From Ornithinibacillus gellani (GTDB lineage: Bacteria > Bacillota > Bacilli > Bacillales > Amphibacillaceae), in NCBI RefSeq assembly GCF_003730295.1, contig NZ_QTSZ01000049.1, forward strand, positions 1-64,000: a stretch of DNA of 64,000 nucleotides. Reading direction: 5' to 3'. The notes below the pieces were generated by a model, which ran no database searches, had not been told where the DNA came from, and worked only from the letters and a program-made list of their open reading frames with translations. Made by a program: the position numbers and the translations under genes. Positions 52,653 through 62,197 of this stretch are shown in pieces; the first letter of the stretch is position 1, and every line of letters begins with the position of its first letter.

Positions 52653-53750
52653 TTAATTATCTTGTTCACCAGTCAAATCTTTGATGGTTTCCCCCTCAAT
52701 GAGCTTTGGCTGGTAATAGTATTCGTGCTTCACGTTTGGATTTCCCTGTAGTTTTTTTATAATCCAATCGGCTGCGTCACGTCCCATCTGCTCCTGTGGA
52801 TGTGTCAAGGTTGTGAGTTTGACACTGGAGTTTTGAGCCATATAAGAATTATCCTGTCCAATGATAGACAGGTCATCAGGAATGGAAATACCCAACTGTT
52901 TACACACATTTACTACAATAAATCCTACTTCATCGTTATAGCAAACAATTGCGGATAGCAGTTCTTTTTTTTTCGCCAAAAATGCTTGCAAATCATGATA
53001 TAAATTTGATTTCGATTCGGTATCATATGAAAATACCAGTTCAGGTTGAAATGGTAGTTTCGCCTCACTAAGTGCCTTAATATAGCCTTTCATACGAAAT
53101 TTACCTTGTAAATCATCCTTTTTGGATATCAGTCCTATGTGTTGATGTCCATTGGATATCAGTTTTTTTGTTGCAAGATAGCTGGATTGGACATCGTCAA
53201 GACAAAGAAACGGCACATCTAGTTCTTCATAATATGCGTTAATCATGATAAAAGGTATACCCTGTTCTTGAAATGACAGATAGTATGCGATATTTGGATT
53301 AAATAAATTACTTTTTGTTGGTTCGATAATTAAGCCGTCCACCCCATAGGAAAGCATCATTTCTAAAGCTTTTTTCTCCTGATTCACATCATTGTTTGTG
53401 CTGGCTAACAACAAAGAATAGTTACTTTTTTTTAACTTTCCTTCAATACCACGAATAATGGATGGAAAAATGTAGTCAGAAATATAAGTGGTAATAATAC
53501 CAATCGTTTTATTGCTCCGTTTTGCATTCTTTGTTTGATAATCGTTAATGACATAGGTGCCAGATCCTTTTTCACTTCTCAAATAGCCCGCATTCGATAA
53601 ATCTAAAATGGCTTTTCTGACAGTATGTCTACTCACATTATATTTTTTCTGCAATGCATATTCTGTTGGGATTTTTTCAAATACTGTATATTCCCCGGAA
53701 AGTATTTTACTTCTGATATCATCAAAAATGATTTGATATTTTGGCTTCAT
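52653..53750 (-). CDS. araR: Arabinose operon repressor AraR
   Basis: 365 residues: an N-terminal GntR winged helix (PTEYALQKKYNVSRHTVRKAIL, GSGTYV) fused to a LacI/GalR-type sugar-binding domain (about 75-365; TIGIITTYISDYIFPSIIRGIE, DGLIIEPTKSN, LTTLTHPQEQMGRDAADWI). This fusion is characteristic of AraR, which releases DNA on binding L-arabinose. It is divergent from araB, with AraR-like operators between. ATG at 53750 is preferred over a GTG at 53759. Confidence 0.93.
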   Translation of the reverse strand: MKPKYQIIFDDIRSKILSGEYTVFEKIPTEYALQKKYNVSRHTVRKAILDLSNAGYLRSEKGSGTYVINDYQTKNAKRSNKTIGIITTYISDYIFPSIIRGIEGKLKKSNYSLLLASTNNDVNQEKKALEMMLSYGVDGLIIEPTKSNLFNPNIAYYLSFQEQGIPFIMINAYYEELDVPFLCLDDVQSSYLATKKLISNGHQHIGLISKKDDLQGKFRMKGYIKALSEAKLPFQPELVFSYDTESKSNLYHDLQAFLAKKKELLSAIVCYNDEVGFIVVNVCKQLGISIPDDLSIIGQDNSYMAQNSSVKLTTLTHPQEQMGRDAADWIIKKLQGNPNVKHEYYYQPKLIEGETIKDLTGEQDN

Positions 53751-53798
53751 ATCTTTCACTGCCTTTTTTTACCCTTTTCCAATATGTTTAGGTTAATT

Positions 53799-53814
53799 AG
53801 TTGTCTGTACATAT
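53799..53814 (-). promoter_or_regulatory. AraR operator near araR
   Basis: AGTTGTCTGTACATAT agrees with the AraR consensus ATTTGTNCGTACAAAT at 13 of 16 positions. It lies in the araR promoter region, implying autoregulation. Confidence 0.65.
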
Positions 53815-53908
53815 ATTGCCATAGTTTTAAGATAAATGAAAGAAATAGATGAATTCATACCTAAAAGGTGTACAATTAACAAATGTGTAAGCACAATTTT
53901 TAAAAATG

Positions 53909-53929
53909 TTGACAAATGTACGTACAGCA
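53909..53929 (+). promoter_or_regulatory. araB promoter -35 with AraR operator
   Basis: TTGACA at 53909 is a consensus -35, directly followed by AAATGTACGTACAGCA, which keeps the central TGTACGTACA core of AraR sites. Binding there would block the araBDA promoter. The -10 is not clear. Confidence 0.7.
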
Positions 53930-54024
53930 TTTAAGCTATAAATGTAAAATAAATTAATAAAGTTATGCTAGTATAAGAAAGCGCCTTCTTATTATATGAA
54001 ATCACAAGCAGGAAGGGGATTTAA

Positions 54025-55635
54025 GTGACAACAGCACAAGTAAGGATTCGAGAAGCAATAGCCAATGGAGAGACATCACTTGGAATTGAATTTGGTTCTA
54101 CGCGTATTAAAGCAGTCTTGATGGATAAGCATTTTAAAACTATAGCGACTGGTAGTTACGAGTGGGAAAATCGCCTTGAAGATGGTTTTTGGACGTACAA
54201 CTTAGTAGATATTATTTCGGGACTGCAAGCGGCTTACAGTGAAATGCGGCTACAGACGGAAAAAGATTATGGCATTACGATACGTACAATTGGTTCCATT
54301 GGGTTTTCTGCGATGATGCATGGCTATATGGTTTTTGATAAAACTGGAGAACTTCTTGTTCCTTTTCGAACATGGCGTAACACAACAACAAGTGTAGCCG
54401 CAGCGAAGTTAACGGAAGTTTTTCAATTTAATATTCCAGAAAGATGGAGTATTGCGCATTTGTATCAGGCCATTTTGAATGATGAAAGGCATTTAAATCG
54501 AATTGATTACATGACAACGTTGGCGGGCTTTATCCACTGGTTACTTTCCGGCGAGAAGGTTCTCGGAATTGGTGAAGCATCGGGGATGTTCCCAATCGAT
54601 GAATCAACGAAAGATTATCATAAGCCGATGGTTCAGCAGTTTAATGCATTAATTGCCGACGAAGCGTTGCCTTGGACATTGGAAGAGATTCTCCCTAAGG
54701 TATCTCTTGCAGGAGAAGAAGGCGGAAAGCTGACAGAGGTAGGTGCAAAGATTCTGGACCGATCTCGTAATTTACAGCCTGGTATTCCAATTTGTCCGCC
54801 GGAAGGTGATGCGGGAACAGGCATGGTTGCGACTAATAGTGTAAGGAAGCGGACAGGGAATATTTCGGTTGGTACATCTGTTTTTTCCATGATTGTGTTG
54901 GAACAAGCTTTGTCAGATGTATACCGCGAAATTGACATGGTCACCACGCCAAATGGAAGTCCTGTTGCGATGGTTCATGTCAATAACTGCTCCAGTGATC
55001 TGAATGCCTGGCTTGGATTATTTAAGGAGTACTCGGATTCAATAGGGCACGCTGTAGAAACAGATCAATTATTTGAAATGATGTTGAATAAGGTTTTGGA
55101 AGCGGATGCAGATGGTGGTGGTTTGCTTAGTTATGGCTATTATTCCGGTGAAAACATTACTGGTTTAGAGGAAGGCCGTCCATTATTTATCCGCTCACCA
55201 GAAAGTAATTTTAACCTTGCTAATTTTATGCGAACACATTTATATACTGCTTTCGGTGCTTTAAAAATTGGAATGGACATGTTGACCAAACAGGAAAAGG
55301 TTTCAATTGATGGCATCCTGGCACATGGAGGCTTGTTTAAAACTCCTGTCGTCGGTCAAAAAATTGTTGCAGCTGCAATGAATGTACCTGTTTCCGTGAT
55401 GGAAACAGCGGGTGAAGGCGGCGCGTGGGGAATGGCAATATTGGCCTCTTTTATGAAAGATAAAGAAAAGGATGAGACATTGGAAGCGTATATGGACAAT
55501 AAAGTGTTCAAACATACGGCTGGAAAGAAAATTTATCCCGACCAATTGGATGTGGAAGGGTTTGAAAAATTTATCGAGCGATATAAAAGTGGGTTAAAGA
55601 TTGAAAAAGCCGCAGTTGAACATTTTTTATTATGA
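54025..55635 (+). CDS. araB: FGGY-family L-ribulokinase
   Basis: 536 residues. The N-terminal FGGY domain starts [15 protein letters not shown], with [17 protein letters not shown] and PFRTWRN. The C-terminal ATP half has [29 protein letters not shown] and [17 protein letters not shown]. This is the ribulokinase type found in lactobacilli and some bacilli, distinct in sequence from B. subtilis AraB. It phosphorylates L-ribulose. The start is GTG after AAGGGGA. First gene of araBDA. Confidence 0.9.
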   Translation: MTTAQVRIREAIANGETSLGIEFGSTRIKAVLMDKHFKTIATGSYEWENRLEDGFWTYNLVDIISGLQAAYSEMRLQTEKDYGITIRTIGSIGFSAMMHGYMVFDKTGELLVPFRTWRNTTTSVAAAKLTEVFQFNIPERWSIAHLYQAILNDERHLNRIDYMTTLAGFIHWLLSGEKVLGIGEASGMFPIDESTKDYHKPMVQQFNALIADEALPWTLEEILPKVSLAGEEGGKLTEVGAKILDRSRNLQPGIPICPPEGDAGTGMVATNSVRKRTGNISVGTSVFSMIVLEQALSDVYREIDMVTTPNGSPVAMVHVNNCSSDLNAWLGLFKEYSDSIGHAVETDQLFEMMLNKVLEADADGGGLLSYGYYSGENITGLEEGRPLFIRSPESNFNLANFMRTHLYTAFGALKIGMDMLTKQEKVSIDGILAHGGLFKTPVVGQKIVAAAMNVPVSVMETAGEGGAWGMAILASFMKDKEKDETLEAYMDNKVFKHTAGKKIYPDQLDVEGFEKFIERYKSGLKIEKAAVEHFLL

Positions 55636-55654
55636 ATAGCGAGGTGGAAAGTAT

Positions 55655-56350
55655 ATGTTGGAAAAACTGAAAGAAGAAGTATTTCAAGCAAATTTGGACT
55701 TATCAAAGCATGGGCTAGTGAAATATACATGGGGAAATGCAAGTGCTTTTGATCAGAAGCAAGGTTTATTTGTTATTAAACCGAGTGGCGTGGATTACAG
55801 CACGATGAAGGCAAGTGATATGGTTGTCGTTGATTTAGATGGCAATGTTGTGGAAGGTAATTTAAGACCATCATCTGATACCCCTACTCATGCTGTTCTT
55901 TATAAACATTATCCGGAAATTGGCGGAATTGTTCATACCCATTCGACATGGGCAACCATTTGGGCACAGGCTGGGCTGGACGTATCAGCTATGGGAACAA
56001 CACATGCGGACACGTTTTATGGTTCTGTTCCGTGCGCACGATTTTTGACAGAAGAAGAAGTCGGGAACGGATATGAAGCGGAAACAGGCAATGTGATTAT
56101 CGAGACATTTGAGGCGCGTGGTTTAGATGTTTTTGCTGTACCGGGTGTCCTACTGCACGGACATGCCCCGTTTACCTGGGGAAAAAACGTGCAGGAAGCT
56201 GTTATGAATAGTGTCGTATTGGAAGAAGTTTGCAAAATGAATCTGATGACAAGGCAGTTAAATAGCTATGCTGAACAGCTGCCGCAACATATACTAGATA
56301 AGCATTATTTAAGAAAACATGGTAAAAACGCATATTACGGACAGGAATAA
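55655..56350 (+). CDS. araD: L-ribulose-5-phosphate 4-epimerase
   Basis: 231 residues of the class II aldolase/AraD family: [40 protein letters not shown], the zinc His pair in [15 protein letters not shown] and the later His in [12 protein letters not shown]. It converts L-ribulose-5-P to D-xylulose-5-P. It is 19 bp after araB, with GAGGTGG before the ATG. Confidence 0.95.
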   Translation: MLEKLKEEVFQANLDLSKHGLVKYTWGNASAFDQKQGLFVIKPSGVDYSTMKASDMVVVDLDGNVVEGNLRPSSDTPTHAVLYKHYPEIGGIVHTHSTWATIWAQAGLDVSAMGTTHADTFYGSVPCARFLTEEEVGNGYEAETGNVIIETFEARGLDVFAVPGVLLHGHAPFTWGKNVQEAVMNSVVLEEVCKMNLMTRQLNSYAEQLPQHILDKHYLRKHGKNAYYGQE

Positions 56351-56388
56351 TGGTCATACAAAATGAACTGGAAAAGGGGATTATGATA

Positions 56389-57813
56389 ATGAATACAATT
56401 ATGGAACGTGAATTTTGGTTTATAGTTGGTGCACAGCATTTATATGGTGAAGAAGCACTTCAGGAAGTAAAAGCACATGCACAAAAGATTGCTGATACAT
56501 TAAATGAAAGTGATGTGCTTCCATACCCCGTAAAATTACAAGAGCTGGCAGTAACTGCAGATAAAATTACCAGCTTAATGAAGGAAGTAAATTATCGTGA
56601 TGAGGTTGCGGGTGTAATTACTTGGATGCATACTTTTTCTCCTGCTAAGATGTGGATTCGTGGTACGAAATTATTACAAAAACCTTTGCTTCATTTAGCG
56701 ACACAATTTAATGAAAGTATTCCTTGGGACACTATTGATATGGACTTTATGAACTTAAACCAATCTGCACATGGAGATCGTGAGTACGGTTTTATTAATG
56801 CCCGCTTAAATAAACAGAATAAGGTTGTTGTTGGTTATTGGGAACGTCCGGAAGTGAAACAGGAAATTGCAGACTGGATGGATGTTGCCGTTGCATATAA
56901 TGAGAGCTTTCAGATTAAAGTGGCCCGTTTCGGTGATAATATGCGAAATGTTGCCGTTACAGACGGAGACAAGATTGAAGCACAAATTCAATTTGGCTGG
57001 ACAGTGGATTATTTTGGGATTGGTGACCTCGTTCAATATGTAAATGCTGTCACAGAAGAGGAAATTGATGCTCTGTTTGAAACATATGAAACCTTGTATG
57101 ATTTTGACTATGGCAACTATGGTAAAAAAGATTGGGAAGCGAGTGTGCGGGTTCAAGCAAGTTATGAAATTGCCATCAAACGTTTCTTAGACGATGGTGG
57201 CTACACAGCCTTTACTTCTAATTTTGAGGATTTATACGGGATGAAACAGCTTCCAGGTCTTGCGGTTCAGCGATTAATGGCACAAGGCTATGGTTTTGCT
57301 GGAGAAGGTGATTGGAAAACAGCTGCGTTGGATCGTCTACTGAAGGTAATGAGCCATAATACTTCAACAGGATTTATGGAAGATTACACTTATGAATTGG
57401 CTCAAGGGAAAGAAGCAATTCTGCAATCCCATATGCTTGAAGTGGATCCGACCTTGGCAGTCAATAAGCCAAAAATTATTGTTTCTCCTTTAGGAATTGG
57501 TGATAGAGAAGATCCTGCCCGCTTGGTTTTTGATGGTAAGGCAGGAGATGGCGTAGTCGTTTCCATGGCGGATTTTGGAACACATTTCAAACTCTTGATT
57601 AATGAGGTTTCAGCATTTGGGCCAACGGAGGAGGCGCCAAATTTACCAGTTGCCCGTGTACTATGGAAAGTATTGCCTAACTTCCATGACGGGGTAAAAG
57701 CTTGGATTGAAAATGGCGGTGGGCATCATACGGTTGTTTCCCTAAACCTATCAACGGATCAAATAATCGCCTATGCAAAATTAGTCGATTTAGATTATGT
57801 CGTGATTAAGTAA
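56389..57813 (+). CDS. araA: L-arabinose isomerase
   Basis: About 474 residues: [55 protein letters not shown] and the active-site region LTQSAHGD-like [14 protein letters not shown], and [14 protein letters not shown]. It converts L-arabinose to L-ribulose. Three in-frame ATGs compete (56350 overlapping the araD stop, 56383, 56389); 56389 lies at the best spacing from AAAGGGGA. It completes the BDA order. Confidence 0.95.
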   Translation: MNTIMEREFWFIVGAQHLYGEEALQEVKAHAQKIADTLNESDVLPYPVKLQELAVTADKITSLMKEVNYRDEVAGVITWMHTFSPAKMWIRGTKLLQKPLLHLATQFNESIPWDTIDMDFMNLNQSAHGDREYGFINARLNKQNKVVVGYWERPEVKQEIADWMDVAVAYNESFQIKVARFGDNMRNVAVTDGDKIEAQIQFGWTVDYFGIGDLVQYVNAVTEEEIDALFETYETLYDFDYGNYGKKDWEASVRVQASYEIAIKRFLDDGGYTAFTSNFEDLYGMKQLPGLAVQRLMAQGYGFAGEGDWKTAALDRLLKVMSHNTSTGFMEDYTYELAQGKEAILQSHMLEVDPTLAVNKPKIIVSPLGIGDREDPARLVFDGKAGDGVVVSMADFGTHFKLLINEVSAFGPTEEAPNLPVARVLWKVLPNFHDGVKAWIENGGGHHTVVSLNLSTDQIIAYAKLVDLDYVVIK

Positions 57814-57824
57814 TCGATTTATTC

Positions 57825-57850
57825 CCTGGGGAAGTATCTACTTTCCCAGA
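57825..57850 (+). other. Hairpin after araA
   Basis: CTGGG...AAGT pairs with ACTT...CCCAG. With no T-run it is more likely a processing or stabilising hairpin than a terminator. Confidence 0.4.
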
Positions 57851-57898
57851 GGATACACTATTTTAAATCACAATGAAGCATTACTATTTTGTGAATTA

Positions 57899-57912
57899 TG
57901 AAAGCGTTTAAA
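57899..57912 (+). promoter_or_regulatory. cre site before the sugar transporter gene
   Basis: TGAAAGCGTTTAAA differs from the cre consensus (ending CA) at one position. It lies about 50 bp upstream of the transporter start, consistent with catabolite repression of pentose uptake. Confidence 0.7.
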
Positions 57913-57963
57913 AAAATGATGACATGAATCCATTGTTGTACTATAGTGAGGGAGGAACTTATA

Positions 57964-59349
57964 ATGAAGGAAAAGAAAGTCTCCAGCCGGTTTATATATT
58001 TCTTTGGAGCCTTTGGTGGAATATTATTCGGTTATGATATAGGGGTTATGACAGGTGCGTTACCTTTCTTGCAACAGGATTGGAATCTTGAAAGTGCTGC
58101 AGTTATTGGTTGGGTAACATCTGCTATTATGTTAGGTGCTATTTTTGGTGGTGCACTATCTGGACAACTTTCTGACCGCTTGGGAAGGAAAAAAATGATT
58201 TTAATTTCAGCGGTTGTATTTGTTATTGGATCAGTATTATCGGGGATTGCCCCGCCTAATGGACATATCTTTTTGATTGTTGTTCGTATTTTTTTAGGTA
58301 TGGCAGTTGGTGCGGCATCAGCGCTTGTACCAGCATATATGTCAGAAATGGCTCCAGCACATTTACGTGGACGCCTATCCGGTATTAACCAAACCATGAT
58401 TGTTTCGGGTATGTTGCTTTCTTATATTGTTGACTACTTATTGAGCGGCTTTTCGACAACGATGGCTTGGCGGTCTATGTTAACGATGGCAGCGGTACCA
58501 GCAATTATCCTGTTTATTGGTGTTTTGAAATTACCTGAATCACCACGTTTTCTCATTAAAAATAATAAATTAGATGAGGCTCAAAAAGTATTAAGTTATA
58601 TACGTCCAGCGGAAAAGATTGAATCTGAAATTAAACAAATTCAGGAAATGGCCGAACGTGAAAAGATTGCCAACCAACAAACTTCCTGGGGTTCCTTGTT
58701 TACTGGGAAATATCGTTACTTAGTAATTGCTGGTGTTGGTGTTGCAGCATTTCAGCAATTCCAAGGGGCAAATGCCATTTTTTATTACATTCCTTTAATT
58801 GTGGAAAAAGCTACAGGGAATGCAGCTAGTTCTGCATTATTATGGCCAATTATACAAGGGGTAATTCTTGTATTGGGTTCCTTGTTGTTTATTGCTATTG
58901 CAGATAAATTTAAGCGTCGAACGTTGTTGACATTAGGCGGAACTGTAATGGGATTGTCATTTATTCTGCCAGCAATTTTAAACATTTTGATTCCAAATGC
59001 GAATCCCATGATGATTGTTGTGTTCCTAAGTATCTATGTTGCCTTTTATTCCTTTACTTGGGCACCATTAACATGGGTTATTGTTGGGGAAATATTCCCA
59101 TTAATGATTCGAGGACGCGCATCAGGATTGGCTTCATCCTTTAACTGGCTTGGTTCTTTCTTGGTTGGGTTGTTGTTTCCAATTATGACCGCTTCAATGT
59201 CCCAGGAGGCAGTGTTTGCCATCTTTGGCGTTATTTGTTTACTAGGTGTACTGTTTATTCGTGTACGTGTTCCAGAAACACGCGGTTATACGTTGGAGGA
59301 AATTGAAAAGTTTGGGGAAAGCAAGCAATTAAAACGCACGGGTGCATAA
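57964..59349 (+). CDS. araE: Sugar porter-family MFS symporter (AraE-like)
   Basis: 461 residues with twelve helices and the sugar porter signatures: GGILFGYDIGVMTGALPFL, SDRLGRKKM, RIFLGMAVGAASALVPAYMSEMAPAHLRGRLSG, PESPRFL, and the C-terminal PETRGYTLEEIE. It probably takes up L-arabinose with protons, given its place after araBDA; xylose is an alternative. ATG at 57964 follows GGGAGG. Confidence 0.92.
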   Translation: MKEKKVSSRFIYFFGAFGGILFGYDIGVMTGALPFLQQDWNLESAAVIGWVTSAIMLGAIFGGALSGQLSDRLGRKKMILISAVVFVIGSVLSGIAPPNGHIFLIVVRIFLGMAVGAASALVPAYMSEMAPAHLRGRLSGINQTMIVSGMLLSYIVDYLLSGFSTTMAWRSMLTMAAVPAIILFIGVLKLPESPRFLIKNNKLDEAQKVLSYIRPAEKIESEIKQIQEMAEREKIANQQTSWGSLFTGKYRYLVIAGVGVAAFQQFQGANAIFYYIPLIVEKATGNAASSALLWPIIQGVILVLGSLLFIAIADKFKRRTLLTLGGTVMGLSFILPAILNILIPNANPMMIVVFLSIYVAFYSFTWAPLTWVIVGEIFPLMIRGRASGLASSFNWLGSFLVGLLFPIMTASMSQEAVFAIFGVICLLGVLFIRVRVPETRGYTLEEIEKFGESKQLKRTGA

Positions 59350-59528
59350 CCTGTTCTTTCGTGAAAAGTATTATTGTTATGAGGCTGGGACAAAACCTCA
59401 GTAAACTAAAAAGAACGGCATTCGGAAAAAGTATCCTCCGGATCCGTTCTTTTGGTATTTTAGAAAAGAAAATAGGGACACCTTTTGTTAAAATTAAGTC
59501 ACCACAGCCTAATAACGGAGGTATTCCT

Positions 59529-61208
59529 ATGTTTAAAAATTATAACATGAATCAGGGGTTGTTTTGCCGCTCGATATGGAAATGAAATTGCAGAAAAATG
59601 ATATTGCCTACGCTGTGAATGGGCTGACGGAATCAATTCCCGAAGAGGTCTTCGCAGGTTTTTTGCGTGAAACAGGCTGTCCTGCCTACCATCCGCGCAT
59701 GATGCTGAAGATTATCCTTTGTGCATACTCGCAATCTGTCTTTTCTGGTAGAAAAATTGAAGGCCTTTTGAAGGACAGCATACGCATGATGTAGCTGGCA
59801 CAAGGCTATGAGCCGAGCTATCGCACGATCAACCGTTTTCGTGCGCATCCTGAAGTGAAGGAATTGTTGCGCCAATGCTTTGTGCAGTTTCGCTGCCAAC
59901 TTGTCGAAGAAAAGCAGATTGAGGAAGAGGCCATTTTCATAGACGGAACCAAGATTGAAGCAAATGCAAACAAGTATACTTTTGTCTGGCGCAAATCTGT
60001 AGAAAGATACAGTGCGGGCCTGGTTGAGCGATCAAACCAGATGTACGAAGAACTTCTGGAAATAGAGATTATTCCGGAGATTGAACGGGAAAGTTCGGAC
60101 AAACTTTCTGCGGGTAAACTGTCTAGCATCATCGAAAGTCTGGACGAGACGGTACAGGCATATGATGAAAAGATTGAAGCAAGCGATGATACAGCCGTAC
60201 GGAAAGAACTGCGCACACAGCGCAAGGAGCCAAAACAGTACCGAAAACTGTTCCGAGACTACCTAAGGAGAAAAGAAAAATACCGCACGGACATGGAAAT
60301 TTTTGGTAATTTCAACAGCTATTCCAAGACAGACCATGACGCCACATTCATGCGCATGAAGGATGATCATATGAAAAACGGGCAGCTTAAAGCCGGCTAT
60401 GACGTCCAGGTTGCGACAGAAGGTCAGTATACGCTTGCTTATAACATTTTCCCGAACCCCACTGACACCCGGACTTTCATTCCTTTTCTGGATACAATCG
60501 AGAAAGATTTCTTTGAACTGCCTAATCATATCGTGGCGGATGCCGGTTATGGCAGTGAACAGAACTATGGGGATGTTTTGGAAAACAGGGGACGTATTCC
60601 ACTCATTACCTACAACCAATATCGTAAGGAAAAGAAGAAGAAATTCAGGGATGATCCTTTCAATACAGCCAACTGGGCATACGATGAACAAGCAGATGCC
60701 TTCACCTGTCCGAATGGCCAAAGGCTCTGGTTCAGCAACTTTTTCAATAGGATGGACAAATATAGATTCACCCGCACCTTCAAGGCATACGAATGCGAAG
60801 ACTGCTCCGGTTGCCCATTACGCTCCCTGTGTACAAAGGCAAAGGATGGGAACAACCGTAAACTGTATGTAAACGAAACATGGGAATCCCAAAAAGTATA
60901 TATTCGTGAGAAGCTTTCAGAAGAGAAAACAGGCGAGATCTACGGCAAGCGAAAGATTGACGTAGAGCCAGTCTTCGGATTCTTGAAGGCTAATTTGTCG
61001 TTCACCCGTTTCTCCGTAAGGGGAAACGCGAAGGTGAAAAATGAAATTGGCTTCACATTCGTGGCAGTGAATTTAAGGAAATACACTGCCATGAACAGCA
61101 GCTGGAACCCAGATTACACAAAAGGCAAGAGCAAAAAAACATGGAACCACCAAAAACCAGTGGTCCCATGTTTTTTCTCTTATTTTAGGTTAGTTTTGTC
61201 TCAGCCCC
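59529..61208 (+). pseudogene. IS1182-family transposase, broken by frameshift and amber stop
   Basis: The ATG at 59529 (MFKNYNMNQ, after GGAGG) shifts out of frame near 59550; the next frame resumes VLPLDMEMKLQ and continues GLTESIPEEVFAGFLR. At 59792-59794 a TAG stands where Trp is expected in SIRMM-LAQGYEPSYRTINR. Downstream the DDE domain is well preserved: EAIFIDGTKIEANANKYTF, TDHDATFMRMKDD, HIVADAGYGSEQNY and KIDVEPVFGFLKANL. The frame runs past the right terminal repeat to 61228, hinting at another lesion near the 3' end. It is inactive unless complemented in trans. Confidence 0.92.
61134..61176. terminator. Strong bidirectional hairpin inside the IS end
   Basis: AAAAAACATGG-ACCAC pairs with GTGGT-CCATGTTTTTT. 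It can stop transcription crossing the element in either direction. Confidence 0.9.
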
Positions 61209-61321
61209 TTTTCTGTGGAAGAAAATAGTTGTATTACTTTACAAGATATTTACAATTTTCATACAATGGCTTTACTTTGGTCTCCTATAATGTGGTTATC
61301 ATCCTTTAGGAGGCGTAGTAT

Positions 61322-62197
61322 ATGAATTTCGCTCAAGATAGATATACTTTAACACAATCACAAAAAATGATGGTGTTTATTTTATCTATGTCATTGTATG
61401 GACTATCCAATATGATTACGGAGTTATTGCCATCGGTATATCTTGGTCCTATTGAATTTTCTGTAGAGTATTTTGCTTTTATTCCGTTAACTTTATGTAT
61501 TTTATTTCATCCACTTTATGCGGCAATTGGAGCTGCACTTGGAGAAGTAATATTTGGGGAAATTATGCTTGGACAATTCGGTGGTTTAGGTGAACTCGAG
61601 AAATTTATTTCCTTTTCCCTTGCAATGTATATTGCCGGAACAATGGTAACAGATCCACGGAATAAACGGCAAGTCGGGACTGCCGCAATGATTGGTGTTA
61701 TCATTCATCAGGCAATAAGCTCCATTGTTGACATTTTGAAAGTATGGGTTGGGGTAGATGAATTAGAAGCAGTACCAGGCTTAGTAGAATCTGTCGTGGT
61801 GATTGAAGGTTTTTCCTTCTTAAATGATGTGCTATTTTCTGGAATATTATTTGCGCTTATTCCAACCGTATATTTGGTTCCACGGCTATACGGGAAGATC
61901 GAACCGTTACTTGGCATGAAGCCTAGAGATACTACGAATAAATATTCCTTAAAAGAAATTATCGGACCACGGTTGGTAGTTGTCGGTGTGTTGCTAGCAG
62001 GAGCAGCCTTTTTGTTTGAATTTCTGTCCAATTCCGGTCTGAATTTAATTGAATGGGAGTTGGACTTGGGTCCAGCATTTATATGGATTAGTTTACTGGT
62101 CGCCTTCTTCATTACTTGTCTGATAATTGTCTATACACTTAAAAAGAAGAAAAAAACAATCCATGACAAAACAGAGGATCGGAGAATATCATCATGA
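61322..62197 (+). CDS. ECF transporter S-component-like membrane protein
   Basis: 291 residues with seven or eight hydrophobic segments. The first half (SLYGLSNMITELLPSVYLGP, LTLCILFHPLYAAIGAALGEVIFGE) looks like an integral S-component of energy-coupling-factor transporters, but the protein is longer than the usual ~190 residues, with extra C-terminal helices. Substrate unknown. A -10 TATAAT lies near 61287 and AGGAGG precedes the ATG; the leader is too short for a riboswitch. The stop overlaps the next start (ATGA). Confidence 0.72.
   Translation: MNFAQDRYTLTQSQKMMVFILSMSLYGLSNMITELLPSVYLGPIEFSVEYFAFIPLTLCILFHPLYAAIGAALGEVIFGEIMLGQFGGLGELEKFISFSLAMYIAGTMVTDPRNKRQVGTAAMIGVIIHQAISSIVDILKVWVGVDELEAVPGLVESVVVIEGFSFLNDVLFSGILFALIPTVYLVPRLYGKIEPLLGMKPRDTTNKYSLKEIIGPRLVVVGVLLAGAAFLFEFLSNSGLNLIEWELDLGPAFIWISLLVAFFITCLIIVYTLKKKKKTIHDKTEDRRISS

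Larger units (their letters stand above)
59381..61208 (+). mobile_element. IS1182-family insertion sequence (defective)
   Basis: Terminal inverted repeats GAGGCTGGGACAAAAC (59381-59396) and, on the other strand, GGGGCTGAGACAAAAC (61193-61208) differ at two of sixteen positions. The 1.83-kb length and the transposase fit IS1182. Both ends contain terminator-like stems: AAAGAACGG/CCGTTCTTT near 59410-59452, and a strong one at 61134-61176. It inserted between the sugar transporter and the ECF operon. Confidence 0.88.

Noticed and set aside
59361-59585. A separate small gene at the left end of the IS element
   Set aside because: Its end is the out-of-frame start of the transposase, and the upstream part is the terminal repeat and hairpin of the element.
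61209-61321. A vitamin riboswitch before the ECF operon
   Set aside because: Only about 110 bp separate the IS end from the start codon, and I see no thiamin, cobalamin or flavin core motif.
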